Shown piece after piece: positions 47,149-58,431 of a DNA stretch of 64,000 bases. Position numbers and translations under genes: made by a program. The stretch comes from Fusarium oxysporum f. sp. lycopersici 4287 (taxonomy: Eukaryota > Ascomycota > Sordariomycetes > Hypocreales > Nectriaceae): assembly GCF_000149955.1 (NCBI RefSeq), contig NC_030988.1:2008109-2072108 (forward strand), given 5' to 3'. Under the pieces are notes generated by a model. The model worked only from the letters and a program-made list of their open reading frames with translations. It was not told the origin of the DNA and ran no database searches. Numbering within the stretch: the stretch's first letter is position 1; every line of letters begins with the position of its first letter.

Positions 47149-49682
47149 ATGATGCGAAACGGACCTTCCAATTTCTCAGATCCTTCGACCTCATTAACAC
47201 GCAAATCAAGTCAGGGGACTAATCTTCGACCTTTACTACCAGCTCTGCACCCTCATCCCGTAGTGACCCATGCCGAGTATCGAACAGCTCCCCTAGTACG
47301 AAGAGGAGCTCCTACATCTTTAGCCTGCGAATCCTGTCGACAACGGAAGATCAAGGTACGTCACTACTAAACCCAGTCTCTTTAAGCCCTAACCTCGGGA
47401 AGTAGCCCTTCGCTTGAAGGTTCATTCAAACGTGGGCTGAATGGTTTGCATAGTGCAACGGTGCTCGGCCGACATGTTCTCAGTGTCGAGCAAAGCACAT
47501 CGATTGTGTTTACCGGCAAACACCTGAAGGTAATTATAGGCAGAGGTTAGAAGCGCTTCAAGTGTCGCATCCTGCTGCTATTGTCTATCGAGCTATACAG
47601 ACTCGGCCAGAGGCTGAAGCCCACGAGATTTTCCGTCGCATTCGAGCCGGTACCGATGCCGAGACTATGGCGCATCAACTCAGCACAGCAGATCTCCTTC
47701 ATCAAGTTCAGCTGGAGCCCGAAACCAGATATCGCTATCAGTTTCTTTACTCACGCCTGATGCCCTCATACTTGCAAACTCCGACAAACCCTTTCATTCA
47801 CTCCTTGATTTACGAGTGGAATGAGAATGATGAGTCCGGCAACGTCAGTGTCCCGCCGCTGTCGGAATCCGAACAGAAGTATAAAGCCCAGTACTTGAGG
47901 CCGGTTCACGCAGCCTTTATTGTTGACCCTAGGATGGATGAGATTATTCCTTCCAAGTGGACTACCGTTAACGCTGACGATGACATGATGAGAACATTCA
48001 TACGTGCCTACTTTCTTTACGAATAAGATTGGTTCACCTTTTTTCATAAGGATTACTTCCTGGACGGTATGCTGGCTGGATCTGGCACCTTTTGTTCTCC
48101 ACTTCTTGTCAACGCCATCCTAGCGGTCGGATGTGTAAGTCGTTATGAATCTTGAGAGTCTGCAGATCTCCTGGCTCCTCTTGAAATTTGTACTTACCGT
48201 TCTCTTTGCTAGCATTGCCAAAATTACCTCTCACAACCAGCGGAGTTTTGGAACCCGAATAGCCTGGGTTATAAATTTCTTGCCGAGGCCAAAAGGCTAT
48301 GGGCTGTCGAAGAATCCCGCGAGAGAAGCTTGACGACTCTACAAGCTGCTATCATCATCAATACCATTGTAAACATGTTCGGCATAGATAAACTGTCGTC
48401 AGCGTATCTAGTCCAGGCTATCGATATTGCTCATGAGTTGGGGCTGTTCGAGCCAACAACATATATAATGCACAAGAAATTACGCCACTCCTACAATCTT
48501 ACGGCTTGGTCACTCTTTCATTGGCAGTGGTATGAAACATAAACCCTAATATTTCCAATGCGGTGCTTCAGTTCGCTAATTAAATGTAGTACGCTAAGTC
48601 TTCAGTTCCAGACAACACCGCTGTTGCGAACTCCGCCCCAAAGTCCGTTGCCCGATCCGGACCTCAATCCCGACTGGTATGGCGAAAGTTGGCTCAAGTA
48701 TCCCTCGACTTCTGTATTAGTGCCAATGCAGTACCGTTATACTTTCAAGGCCAGGGTCGAATTCAGCCTCATCCTCAACGCGGCCATGCTTCAAGCTTCA
48801 ACGAATGAAATCGACAATCAAGCAGTTCGAAGCGGGGCAGGAAGAATCATTGAAACAGTAGAGAAGCTAGAAGCATGGTACCGCACATTGCCAGACCCGT
48901 TGTTAGCGTCACATATCGTCTTTCCATCGCAACTCAAATTACAGTAAGTATATCGTTCGTCTTGTATGGGGCAGTGATACACCCTTGTTCCGCCACTGCA
49001 CCAAGAATAGAGTAGACTGATGATCAACCAAAGCCTCCATTACTACTATGCCCTTATCCAACTTTACGAAATCCTAACATCATATGGGAATAGCGGCTCG
49101 CCGTCACTTCTGCTTGATCAAGACGAGCTCCAGAAATCTCTTGCCAAGTACAGAGCCTACTTTGAGACCATTCTGCGCGTCCACTATCTCCGCCATAGCT
49201 TCGAATACGGCAACATGATTCTGGCCCAGTTCCCCGCCATGCTTGCCTTGCTGGTTCTTACCAAGGTCGATTTTCTCACGGCCCGAGATTCCTCCAAGCC
49301 AGAAGTGTCTAGTATGGATGTGGGGAATACAGATCCCCGAGCCGCCAAGGCCACACTATTCATCGCGCAGAAAGGTCTCAGCGATCAGGGGAGGGGCTAT
49401 TACTTGCCGAAAAGAGTACTCGAAGAAGTCCTCAGTCGCATGACGCCTAGCGACTCAAACGTACTGCAGGGTTTCATAACTATTCGGCAAGAAGGGCCGG
49501 AAGCGACTGAAGAGCGCAAGTTACGTATGGAGAGCCATTGTCCGCCAGGCATCATACATATAGCGAACGATCCGGACCGGCAGCCGCATGATAATTGGAT
49601 ACGTCGGTTAGCGAAGTTGACGGTTGGTGAGGAATCTGGTAGCTCAATTTTGGGCGTGATATCTGGATGTAAGGATGGCTAG
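47149..49682 (+). pseudogene. Zn2Cys6 fungal-specific transcription factor with one nonsense codon
   Basis: Five exons fit: 47149-47355, 47454-48134, 48213-48529, 48590-48943 and 49016-49682, for 741 codons. The binuclear cluster is assembled across intron 1: ACESCRQRKIK plus CNGARPTCSQCRAKHIDC. The fungal_trans regulatory domain follows (FHKDYFLDGMLAGSG, LLVNAILAVGC, INTIVNMFGIDKLSSAYLVQ, ELGLFEP). A TAA at 48024-48026 interrupts exon 2 between FFLYE-type and DWFTFF sequence where a Tyr is expected. Everything else is in frame with good splice sites. It is therefore either a very recent pseudogene, a sequencing error, or expressed as a 259-aa DNA-binding fragment. Confidence 0.82.
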
Positions 49683-51397
49683 GTTAAGTAGAAGGACTGG
49701 AAGGAGATGTTACAACTCAGGACTTCGACTAGATAAGGTGGTTGTTCTCTGTCATCTTGTCTGGACATCCTTAATTCGGGTAAAGTCTGAAGCATTTGAG
49801 TCAGGGTTAAGCGTACATCGCCTCTGCCTAGTCAAAACGTGAGATTTAAGACAGACATACATCGCATCGAGTATACCGTGCGGAAGCCTAATATTTTTTA
49901 CGAAAGGTCTTCGAGTTTCCAAGAGGCGGCAGACCATAATTAGTCTCGGCTTTCTGTGCTATTGTGCAGAACCTTTCACTTTTATACTTCTATCTGAGAT
50001 ATATAGCCGGGGGGAAAAGCTTTTTGTAGTATCTTCTCAACTTATATCGTGTTTGACTTTCTTTGTACATTTACTTCACACTTTGGAAGTTTATTAGTCA
50101 GGACATATAACTAATGCCGTATTCTCAGCTAAATTTTATAAAATTCTTAGCATTCTTATTAACCTTCAAGATCTACTCAAAAGGGGAAACCCTATGGTAA
50201 TGTTTAATTCAATCATATAGTTAATGGGACTTGGCTAGCTGTTTAAACCTGGGGTCCGGTTGACGACGGCTATGATTGCAAATTCCGAGTTGAAGCAGAT
50301 ATACACGCCGAAGAACCGGACAAAGACAAAGATCTAAGGAATACTGGTCTGGTAGCCACCAAGGCTCCTCCAACTTCTCGATATACTCCGTGGTTCCTCC
50401 TCAACCCAGACAGAAGACCGGAGCCGAAAGCAAGCGTGGAATAACGTGAAACTCGCACCGGGAATATCTGAAATTAACTTATAAGGCAAGTGCAGGGCTA
50501 TTTATGAACTAAGGGAATAGATGCAGTTTTACTTTCCTCAAATATGCTTTCTAGATTTACAATGGGTACTGGTGGGGGGGCTCGAGAGAATGGAACAGAC
50601 TATGAGCGAAATTATCGCACCTCAGTAAGACCCACGATCACCCTCGCCATTTTTCGTAAACTTCATCTTGACGAATATCCAACCCCCCTCTTATCATTAT
50701 GGTCTTTTATTGCCGTTGCTGATTCTGGTGCGTTAGAACGCCGGTGCTGGTGGTTCAAACGACATTCCCTTCCCGGTGTATGTACCGCAATGAGTGCCTC
50801 GAGGTTTGCACATTCCCGTTGCAGTCGAAACTTTTTTTGGCATTCAGGGCAGTATTCTGCGACGCCAGGCGGTCCTGGTCTGTTTCCTCTGAAGCTGAAG
50901 GTTTGGTGGATTTGTCTTAGCGCCACTGCAGCAGGTCATCCTGAACTGTTACCTCGGCCATTGCACGGAGTATGCAATATGATCGCTGATACGAATCTGA
51001 TTTCGCACTCTTGCGTGAGATATTTTAGGCCAGGCAGTTGAGATAATCGGTTCGCAGCCTTATGCTGCAACCCAAATCCTTAATAGAGGAAGAACGGTGA
51101 CTGAATATAATGTCAAAATGGCTGCGTAAGATACCAGTAGGGGCCAGAAGACGTAAATAAGTCATCAATATGTGCCTCTGTCAGCAAAGCGATGTCTTCC
51201 GCTTCAAACAATACCGCAGATAGTGCCGAGAAAGACAATATGTTTCATGCCACAAATACGATGCTATTGCACTGTCCACAGAAACCAGTTTCATAGTTTT
51301 GTACCATCTCAGACAAGGAAAAACGCATCTTGTCCACATCAATTGAGGAGATCCCCGGCGTCGAAGGCTGCGAGATTTGAGGTACGTCATAATAGTG
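49683..51397. other. Region without a firm gene
   Basis: A minus-strand frame at 50663-50926 includes CPECQKKFRLQRECANLEAL and looks weakly protein-like, but it has no recognised family and is overlapped by a plus frame of equal length. The rest is AT-rich. Confidence 0.35.
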
Positions 51398-52549
51398 TCA
51401 AGTAGGTTGCTGAACCCTGCACCTAGTGCATCTCCCCCACTTATTCAGACTTCTTTTAAAACCTCCCTTAATGTTTTCTTTAGTTATAGCAGCTTGAAAA
51501 GCAGCATAAAAGGCCGGGTAGAACTCGGTCTTGGAAATATGGGTTATAGACCTTCTGATCAAATGCTCTATTTCTCGACCATATGCCTTTTTCAGCAGCC
51601 CAAAGCACCCAACATCAAGGGGCTGAAGCAGATGAGAGGAATGAGGTGGCATACAGAGCGTGATGATATTGTTCTCCTCACAATATATCTGGAAATCAGC
51701 AGACTGATGACTTTCATGGCCATCAAGGATCAGAAGACGATAGGCACCAACTGATCGGTCGGATGTACATCGATTGAAGTGCTTTAGCCAGTCGAGGCCT
51801 ATCTCATTATCTGTCAAGCCGTTTTAGGTCGTGGCGATAGCCCAAGTGCCCGGGAGGTTGCTCTCTTGGTACTAATTGGCAAGGTAATATTGGCCTGCAA
51901 CCACGATAAATGGATTGATGACCCTGCCTTCCGCATTGATCGCTTGAGTCACTGTAACCCATTCCCGGTTTCCAGGCTGGACTAATTTCGGGCTTCCACG
52001 CCTTTCCGAGCTGGTAATGACTATACCGCTTGATATCATGCCCATCATAAAGCCGGTCTCGTCAAAGTTCCAGATATCATCTGATCGGATGCCATATTTC
52101 GCACTTATGTCCTCTACGAGCCTGAACAAATTACGAATAGTGATTGGATCTTCGCATTTGGCCCTCTGATAGTCATATTTCCTCTGAAAACGCGTCTTGA
52201 GCTCTGGTTGCCGCTTAATAAAATTGGTAGCCCAGCGCTTGCCAACTGGTGATGCGTCACGATCAGCAAGCAGTCGATTCGCCATTTCCCCAACATCGCG
52301 ATGCCGGGAAGAAAATCCTAGTGAATCTAGGTCAAGAATATATTGAAACATAATCTGTTCCTCTAGATCACTTAGTTTCCGCTGTTTTGGAACCCAATCG
52401 CAACGCGCTTGACGGCCGATTGATCGGTGATGGAGGGTTTCAAAGTGGATATCACATATCTTTGCGGCTCGTCGCAGACTTAATTTAGGGTCTGCCTGGT
52501 AGGCCTAAAGTGCAAGAATGATTTTAGCCTCTTGACTAGACTGTGGCAT
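51398..52549 (-). pseudogene. Degenerate pogo/Fot transposase, 3'-truncated
   Basis: Close to the intact copy at 56601: starts ATG at 52549 and shows LLADRDASPVGKRWATNFIK, DIWNFDETGFMMG, LLILDGHESHQS and LLQPLDVGCFGLLKKAYG in one frame. Stops are at about 52505 (CAG-to-TAG, early), 51870 (Trp TGG-to-TAG) and 51825 (CAA-to-TAA), all compatible with C-to-T change on one or other strand. Homology ends near 51430, so the C-terminal third and zinc knuckle are missing. Confidence 0.85.
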
Positions 52550-53271
52550 ATCATGTGGTCGTAAATTGAATGATTAGATAGAAAGTAATGTATATGAGGG
52601 ATTTTTGTTTCGCATGCTTATCATGTACGTTATTTAAAAGGGTAAAGCTTAATAGAGAAGTAGATATGGTGCGGCGTATCATAGCATCTACGAGAAGGCC
52701 TAAAAATTCTTTTCCGCAGAGCATGCTCATAATGAGTTCGTCAGAATGCAATCCGTTGGCATTATCCCTACCTTCATCAACTCTGTTAAAGTTCTAACCC
52801 TCCCAGAGGACGGGCGAACTGGACAGGGTCGTTGTGACTATGGTGGATATTATGAAAGGTGAGGGGATCGAGCCTTTATGCAAAAAAGCAAATAAAGCAA
52901 CCGGCTTCCCTCTACGGAATACAAGATCAGCCTCCAAGGGTTCAGATGCAGGATACCTCAGCTCCCAGTTTCATCAAGGGGGGTTAGTGAGTCGCATCCT
53001 TGAAGCAATGACCCAATAGGATGAAGCCCCGCCACAGAATGTCCAAGCGGGTCACATTTTAAGGTTCATCATCTCAGACACTTGCCTTTTTAACAGACAT
53101 TTTGCACAGTGTAATAGTCCATCCATGTCAGCCCAACGAGAGACGATATCTCCTCCTTTTCTTTTGCAAGCGTAGATAAAAATGCTAATTCCCGTTAATT
53201 AGTTAAACTCCCTTGGATTCCGAGTCCTGGCCTCAATGCGATACAAGCTTTACTAATCTTTACATGTCAAA
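52550..53271. other. Intergenic region, no gene recognised
   Basis: It contains the flank of the degenerate pogo copy and the promoter of the membrane-protein gene. Short frames have no support. Confidence 0.4.
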
Positions 53272-54569
53272 ATGTCTAGCCAACTCGAGTTATCAGACGT
53301 CGAGTTCATGACAAAAGGCTATCGGAACCGAACAATCCTTGTCTTTTCAATATGCTTCCCTTTGGCTATGTTGACCGTTTCTCTACGATTTTTCAGTCGT
53401 GTCTTGGCAAAAAGTCCCTTCTGGTGGGATGACTGGTTATCGCTAACTGGTCTGGTAAGTTTTTCGCATGCTATCCCAGTCGAGGTTCGCGAACTGATAC
53501 GTCTTTCTTTTCAGTTCATGACGGGAGGGTTCTGCGCCTGTGTGTTGTCATGCCTCCCCAGCCTTGGTCTCCTTAGTGGCGAAGAGCCCATCACAAATGA
53601 ACTCTTGAGCCATAACGCCAAAGGAGCATACGTCGCCGAGATGTTCTATTATTGCAATCAAATCAGTCTCAAGTTTTCTATTCTAATGTTCTACTGGAGA
53701 GTCTTTGCGTCATCAACCTACATCCGAAGGTCTATCTACTATATTGGAATGTGCATTCTTCTCTGGTTTACTTCCGCGGTCAGTGTTCACTCTTTTGTCG
53801 CCATTTTTATATGTTATAGCTGATTAAAGAACAGTTTATTGTCTCTGCTCTTCAATGCGTCCCAGTACACGCAAACTGGGATCCGATCGCGAAACAACAA
53901 CCCGATGTAAAATGCGTCGACTTGAATGGGTTTTTCTTTGGCACTTCGATTCCGAATATTGTGGCCGATTTGGTTCTGGTTGTTCTACCGATTCCGCAAG
54001 TATTACAACTCAAGATTACACTCACACAAAAATGTTTCGTTATTCTGTTTTTTATACTCGGTGGCTTGTGAGTCCCCTTCATCTACAGATCATTGCTGCC
54101 GACTGACTTTGTCGCAAGTGTTGTCATCACGTCCATCATTCGACTAGAATTAATTACCAAAGTCGACTTTGGAACCTTTGCCGTCAATTGGACAGTCGAC
54201 AACTCAGTTCTATGGACCATTGTCGAAAATTGTTGCGGCGTTATCAGCGTCTGTCTCCCCTCACTCCGACCCATCATTAGATTCATACCATGGAAAGCCT
54301 TCCAGAACGCCTTCACACGCAGCTACAGTGCAAGTCACGAGTCCAAATCTCAACCAAAGTCAACAGCGAGAACGGGTACGAATCTTTTCGAACGATCGCG
54401 CCAACGATCTCAATGGAGTCAGATTGAATCGACAAATGAGGGCCAGTTGGAGGGACATGCTGGGATTAGGAAGCACACGGAGATCGATATCAGCTCAATT
54501 GAGATGGCTTCCTTGTCAAACTCGAGTCAAGTGCGACTTGCAGGGGTCGAGGATAATTACAAGCAGTGA
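53272..54569 (+). CDS. Fungal rhodopsin-like integral membrane protein (381 aa)
   Basis: Four exons: 53272-53454, 53515-53778, 53820-54067 and 54119-54569. Introns are 60, 41 and 51 nt with GT-AG ends, and all phases close. The product has multiple membrane helices with family blocks RFFSRVLAKSPFWWDDWLSL, GAYVAEMFYYCNQISLKFSI and IPNIVADLVLVVLPIPQVLQ, then a polar Ser-rich cytosolic tail. This is the PTH11-related/fungal rhodopsin domain family without a CFEM domain. Members are candidate receptors or membrane sensors; ligand unknown. The exon 3 start CTGATTAAAGAACAG is chosen because it restores the frame. Confidence 0.85.
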
Positions 54570-55464
54570 TGGCAGTTTTTAGCTGGTGGACTGTAATATC
54601 AGAATCAGTATAGTAGAGTTTACATGATGGCAGCAATTTCAACAAATGAAAACGTGTATATACTGTTTGACTTTTGATGATTCTTGATAGCACTGTGAAG
54701 AAATGCCAGCATTCGATCTCGTATAGCTATCCATGTCTCTTGGAACCAACAGAAAGAAAGATTGAAAGCCATCAGAAAGTGGTGTGCTATTGGTTCTGTC
54801 CAACTTGCTGACAACCCGACTGCGATCCCTGTTTCAGCTGCTGCAGAAGACACTGTCCAACATGAAGAGCACTAACGAACTCGCTTCCAAAACAGAGGGT
54901 GCAAGCTTGAACTGACCAATAACCGTTGGATTCAAGTCATGCCCGAGTCAGATAAACCCCACTCACCCCCCTCCCCCGGCACGTCCCAGCCGATGTAAAG
55001 CCTCACACCAGGATTGGCATCCCAGACATGAGTGTAGATCAATACTAAGATAGTCTGTAGCGGCAGGAGTATTTGCCTTTTACACTCCAATTCCGTGCCA
55101 TCCAATCTTTACGTTTTGTGTATTCCTTGTCATAGTCCCAGCCATGGACTCGAATGTCCTTGGAGGAAATATTGAATTTTTGGTCTCACTCGAAATACTT
55201 ATGCTACTATTGGATCACACCCTGGACGGTCTTTGAAGGGTCCTGGTCCAGGTCACCCAGAAGGGTCTGGGTCATCAAGAAGGATCCGCCTCAAGTATCC
55301 GTACAAGGATGAAAGCCTCTTCATTGCTTTTTCTACTTCCCACCTGCTCCCCTTGACTTTTTGTCCCGTTCCTCCCATCTTGTCACTTCCACCTGTCGAT
55401 CTCCGTGTCACTCACTGCACATCATTCGACCGGTAACAAGCAAGTTCGCAGCCGAAACTCAAAG
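54570..55464. other. Intergenic region, no gene recognised
   Basis: It includes 3' sequence of the membrane-protein gene and a promoter with C-rich leader (about 55300-55464) for the hydrolase gene. A plus frame extends upstream in phase to 55405 but the signal-peptide ATG at 55465 is preferred. Confidence 0.45.
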
Positions 55465-56397
55465 ATGAAGGGCCTTTTCCTCCTCGCCAGCTTCTTCCAA
55501 GCGCTTCATGCGTCAGTCATCAGAAGCAAAATCGATGCCTCAGCCACGGGTTACCCACTTGAGATTGGTCAAGTAAAGACCCAGGATGGGATCAAGCTCA
55601 ATTATACTCAGGCTGGTCCCCAGGGTGGTCAGAATCTGCTGTTTATTCCGGGATGGCGACAAACTGCTGCGGAGTGGAAAAAGCAAGTCAAGTACTTTTC
55701 TGAGTCTGGCTACCGCGTGACTGCGTACGATATGCGTGGCCATGGCGAGTCAGAGAAGCCTGACTTTGGTTATCGACTGAGTCGCTTTGGAGCCGATCTC
55801 AACGACGTCTTGACTACTCTCAACCTCCGGAACGTGAGCATCATTGCCCATTCTATGGGTTCATCTGTTACATGGGCTTTTTGGGACCAGTACCCTGAGG
55901 AGCGTAAACGAGTCGACCATTTCGCCATCGTTGACCAGTCATCAGTTCTCGTTCGTGATCCCACATGGACAAAGCAGCAAGCTGATACATGGTCTGCTGC
56001 CCTCTTCACGCCAGAGCAGACCTACACCTTCGCTCATAATATGACCCTCGAGACCCCTCCTTTCGTCAAGTCAATGTTCTCTCCTCAGATTTCTGAAGCA
56101 GACTACAAGTGGGTGCTTTCAGAGAATCAAAAAATGAGCGACAAACACGCCGCCACATTGCTCATCAACCACGCCTTTGCCGACTGGCGTGATGTCCTGC
56201 CGCGCATTGATATCCCGTCACTGATCATCTCTGGCGATATTAGTATTAATAATGCTTCGGGTATCGCCTGGGCTGCGTCTCGGATCCCTGGTGCGAAGAG
56301 CCGAACTTTTACAGCTAAGGAGAAGGGAAGCCACTTTATATTCTGGGAGAACCCCAAGTTATTTAATCAGGTTATTGAAGAGTTTATTACCTCTTGA
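55465..56397 (+). CDS. Secreted alpha/beta hydrolase
   Basis: An intronless 310-aa enzyme. The start at 55465 gives a signal peptide (MKGLFLLASFFQALHAS); a longer in-phase start would bury it. The alpha/beta-hydrolase fold shows the oxyanion region LLFIPGWRQ, the DMRGHGES block (89-96), nucleophile S130 in AHSMGS, acid D258 in ISGDIS and catalytic H290 in KGSHFIFWENP. The triad is intact. NYT and NMT sequons are consistent with secretion. Substrate is not predictable; esterase, epoxide hydrolase-like and haloperoxidase-like relatives share this pattern. Confidence 0.88.
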   Translation: MKGLFLLASFFQALHASVIRSKIDASATGYPLEIGQVKTQDGIKLNYTQAGPQGGQNLLFIPGWRQTAAEWKKQVKYFSESGYRVTAYDMRGHGESEKPDFGYRLSRFGADLNDVLTTLNLRNVSIIAHSMGSSVTWAFWDQYPEERKRVDHFAIVDQSSVLVRDPTWTKQQADTWSAALFTPEQTYTFAHNMTLETPPFVKSMFSPQISEADYKWVLSENQKMSDKHAATLLINHAFADWRDVLPRIDIPSLIISGDISINNASGIAWAASRIPGAKSRTFTAKEKGSHFIFWENPKLFNQVIEEFITS

Positions 56398-56513
56398 GCT
56401 ACAAACTAGGTTTAATATCGTATGAAATTAATAACATAGTTCTTATCCTAGCATAGTAGTTATTTTCTTTTATTACATTGATTCCCTAACTAATACCGTT
56501 AACGTACACGATA

Positions 56514-58351
56514 AGCATGTGAACCATCCAAGCATGTGAACCACTTTTCCCTCTTACACCTAACTTTTCACTTAATCAATTGATTTATCAACCACCAAGC
56601 ATGTCAGACCCAAATTACGAAGCTAGAATACTTCTTGCCCTTCAGGCACTTCAAACTAATCCTAAATTAAGCCTCCGATGCGCTGCAGATATATATAAAG
56701 TTAATCGCATAACCTTAAGTCGCCGACAGAATGGTCTCCAATCTCGACGCGATTGGATTCCAAAATCACGCCGTTTATCAAATCTAGAGGAACAGATTAT
56801 AGTTCAGTTTATTCTCGACCTAGATACGCGAGGATTTCCTCCCCGACTGCGTGCTGTTGAAGAAATGGCCAACCGACTGCTCGCTGACCGCGATGCGCTA
56901 CCTGTCGGTAAGCGCTGGGCTCATAACTTCGTCAAGCGGCAACCAGAGCTAAAGACGCGTTTATTTCGGAGATATGACTACCAGAGAGCCAAATGCGAAG
57001 ATCCGACTATTATTCGTGGCTGGTTTAGGCTTGTACAGAATACAATTGCAAAGTACGGTATCCGATCAGATGATATCTGGAACTTTGACGAGACTGGCTT
57101 CCTTATAGGCATGATTGCAAGCGGAATGGTTGTCACAGGCACAGACAGGCGTGGACGACCTAAATCAGTGCAGCCTGGAAACCGGGAATGGATTACGGTC
57201 ATTCAGGCGATTAATGCGGCAGGCTGGGCGATCCAGCCGTTTATCATCGGTGGGGGCCAATATCACCTCGCCAACTGGTACCGAGAAAGTAACCTCCCAG
57301 CCGATTGGGCTATTGCGACAAGCCAAAATGGCTGGATCGATAACGAGATAGGACTTGAGTGGCTAAAGCACTTTGATCGGTGTACAAGCAACCGATCAGT
57401 TGGTTCCTATCGTCTTCTGATCCTCGATGGCCATGAAAGTCACCACTCTGTCGATTTTGAGAGATATTGCGAGGAACATAAGATTATTACACTTTGTATG
57501 CCACCTCATTCGTCTCATCTACTCCAGCCTCTTGATGTCGGGTACTTTAACCTGCTTAAAAACGCTTATGGTCGAGAAATAGAGCATTTGATCAGATGCT
57601 CTATAACACATGTTTCTAAGACCGAGTTCTTCCCGGCCTTTTATGCAGCGCATCAAGCTACTATGACCGAAAGAAATATCAAGTCAGCCTTTAGAGGAGC
57701 CGGGCTTGTTCCTTTAGATCCAGAAAGTGTGGTCTCAAAGCTTGATGTGCAGCTGCGGACTCCGACGCCTGCTGAAGAGGTCGCTAACCCTTCAACCCCT
57801 TGGGTCTCAAAGACGCCAAAGACCGTGCTTGAGGCTGGCTCTCAGTCTGAATACCTTGAACGACGAATCAGAAGACATCACAGTAGCTCTCCAGAGTCGG
57901 TTATTGAAGCTATGAAGTCTCTAGAGAAGTCAACAAAGGAACGTATGCATAAGATTACCTTACTGACAGCCAGGCTGGATGATGTTCAAGAGGCAAATAA
58001 GATACTAAGCCGGTGCCGAAGGGCAAAAAGAACCCGACTACAGAAGGGAGGAGTAATGACAGTAGATGAAGCAAGGCAGGCAATTGATCAGATGGATGTT
58101 GATGCGCAGGTAGTTGCAGAATCGTCAAGAAGTAGTGGTCAAAGAAAGTCGGTCGGACCGGGGGTTCGGCGCTGTGGAGTGTGCGGTAAGCCCGGACATA
58201 ATGCAAGAACGTGTCAAGTAGTAATTGGGATGTCTGGGGAAGAATATAGTGAGTAGTTTTAATTGATTAATTGATTTGTTGTGTTTTTATGATGATATCT
58301 ACCTATATGGTGTAAGAAAAGTGGTTCACATACTTGGATGGTTCACATGCT
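56514..58351. mobile_element. pogo/Fot-type transposon, apparently intact
   Basis: Terminal inverted repeats begin AGCATGTGAACCATCCAAGC at 56514 and are mirrored at the right end finishing at 58351, over about 35 bp. TA flanks both sides (56512-56513 and 58352-58353). AGCATGTGAACCA occurs twice within each TIR (one variant base on the right), giving a duplicated binding-site look. The 1838-bp element contains one uninterrupted transposase gene and lies 80 bp from the Crypton. Confidence 0.9.
56601..58256 (+). CDS. pogo/Fot transposase, full length
   Basis: The frame runs 551 codons from the ATG at 56601 (a longer in-phase frame starts at 56580) and has no stop or frameshift. An N-terminal psq-type helix-turn-helix (ALQTNPKLSLRCAADIY) and CENP-B-like region (LADRDALPVGKRWAHNFVKR) precede the DDE core: WNFDETGFLIG, LLILDGHESHHS and LLQPLDVGYFNLLK. 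A coiled tail is followed by a CCHC zinc knuckle, CGVCGKPGHNARTC, at the C-terminus. It closely resembles the degenerate copies at 51.4-52.5 kb and 24.1-24.6 kb and could supply transposase to them. Confidence 0.93.
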   Translation: MSDPNYEARILLALQALQTNPKLSLRCAADIYKVNRITLSRRQNGLQSRRDWIPKSRRLSNLEEQIIVQFILDLDTRGFPPRLRAVEEMANRLLADRDALPVGKRWAHNFVKRQPELKTRLFRRYDYQRAKCEDPTIIRGWFRLVQNTIAKYGIRSDDIWNFDETGFLIGMIASGMVVTGTDRRGRPKSVQPGNREWITVIQAINAAGWAIQPFIIGGGQYHLANWYRESNLPADWAIATSQNGWIDNEIGLEWLKHFDRCTSNRSVGSYRLLILDGHESHHSVDFERYCEEHKIITLCMPPHSSHLLQPLDVGYFNLLKNAYGREIEHLIRCSITHVSKTEFFPAFYAAHQATMTERNIKSAFRGAGLVPLDPESVVSKLDVQLRTPTPAEEVANPSTPWVSKTPKTVLEAGSQSEYLERRIRRHHSSSPESVIEAMKSLEKSTKERMHKITLLTARLDDVQEANKILSRCRRAKRTRLQKGGVMTVDEARQAIDQMDVDAQVVAESSRSSGQRKSVGPGVRRCGVCGKPGHNARTCQVVIGMSGEEYSE

Positions 58352-58431
58352 TATCGATGGTGCCCGCAATTACGTCGTAATTCGCTCCGACCACGTGACG
58401 ACTTATCCCCCGCAAAAAGCGGCCCGTGAAA

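Noticed and set aside
50544..51041. Plus-strand 165-codon ORF
   Set aside because: No recognisable family; it overlaps an equally plausible minus-strand frame, so neither is called.
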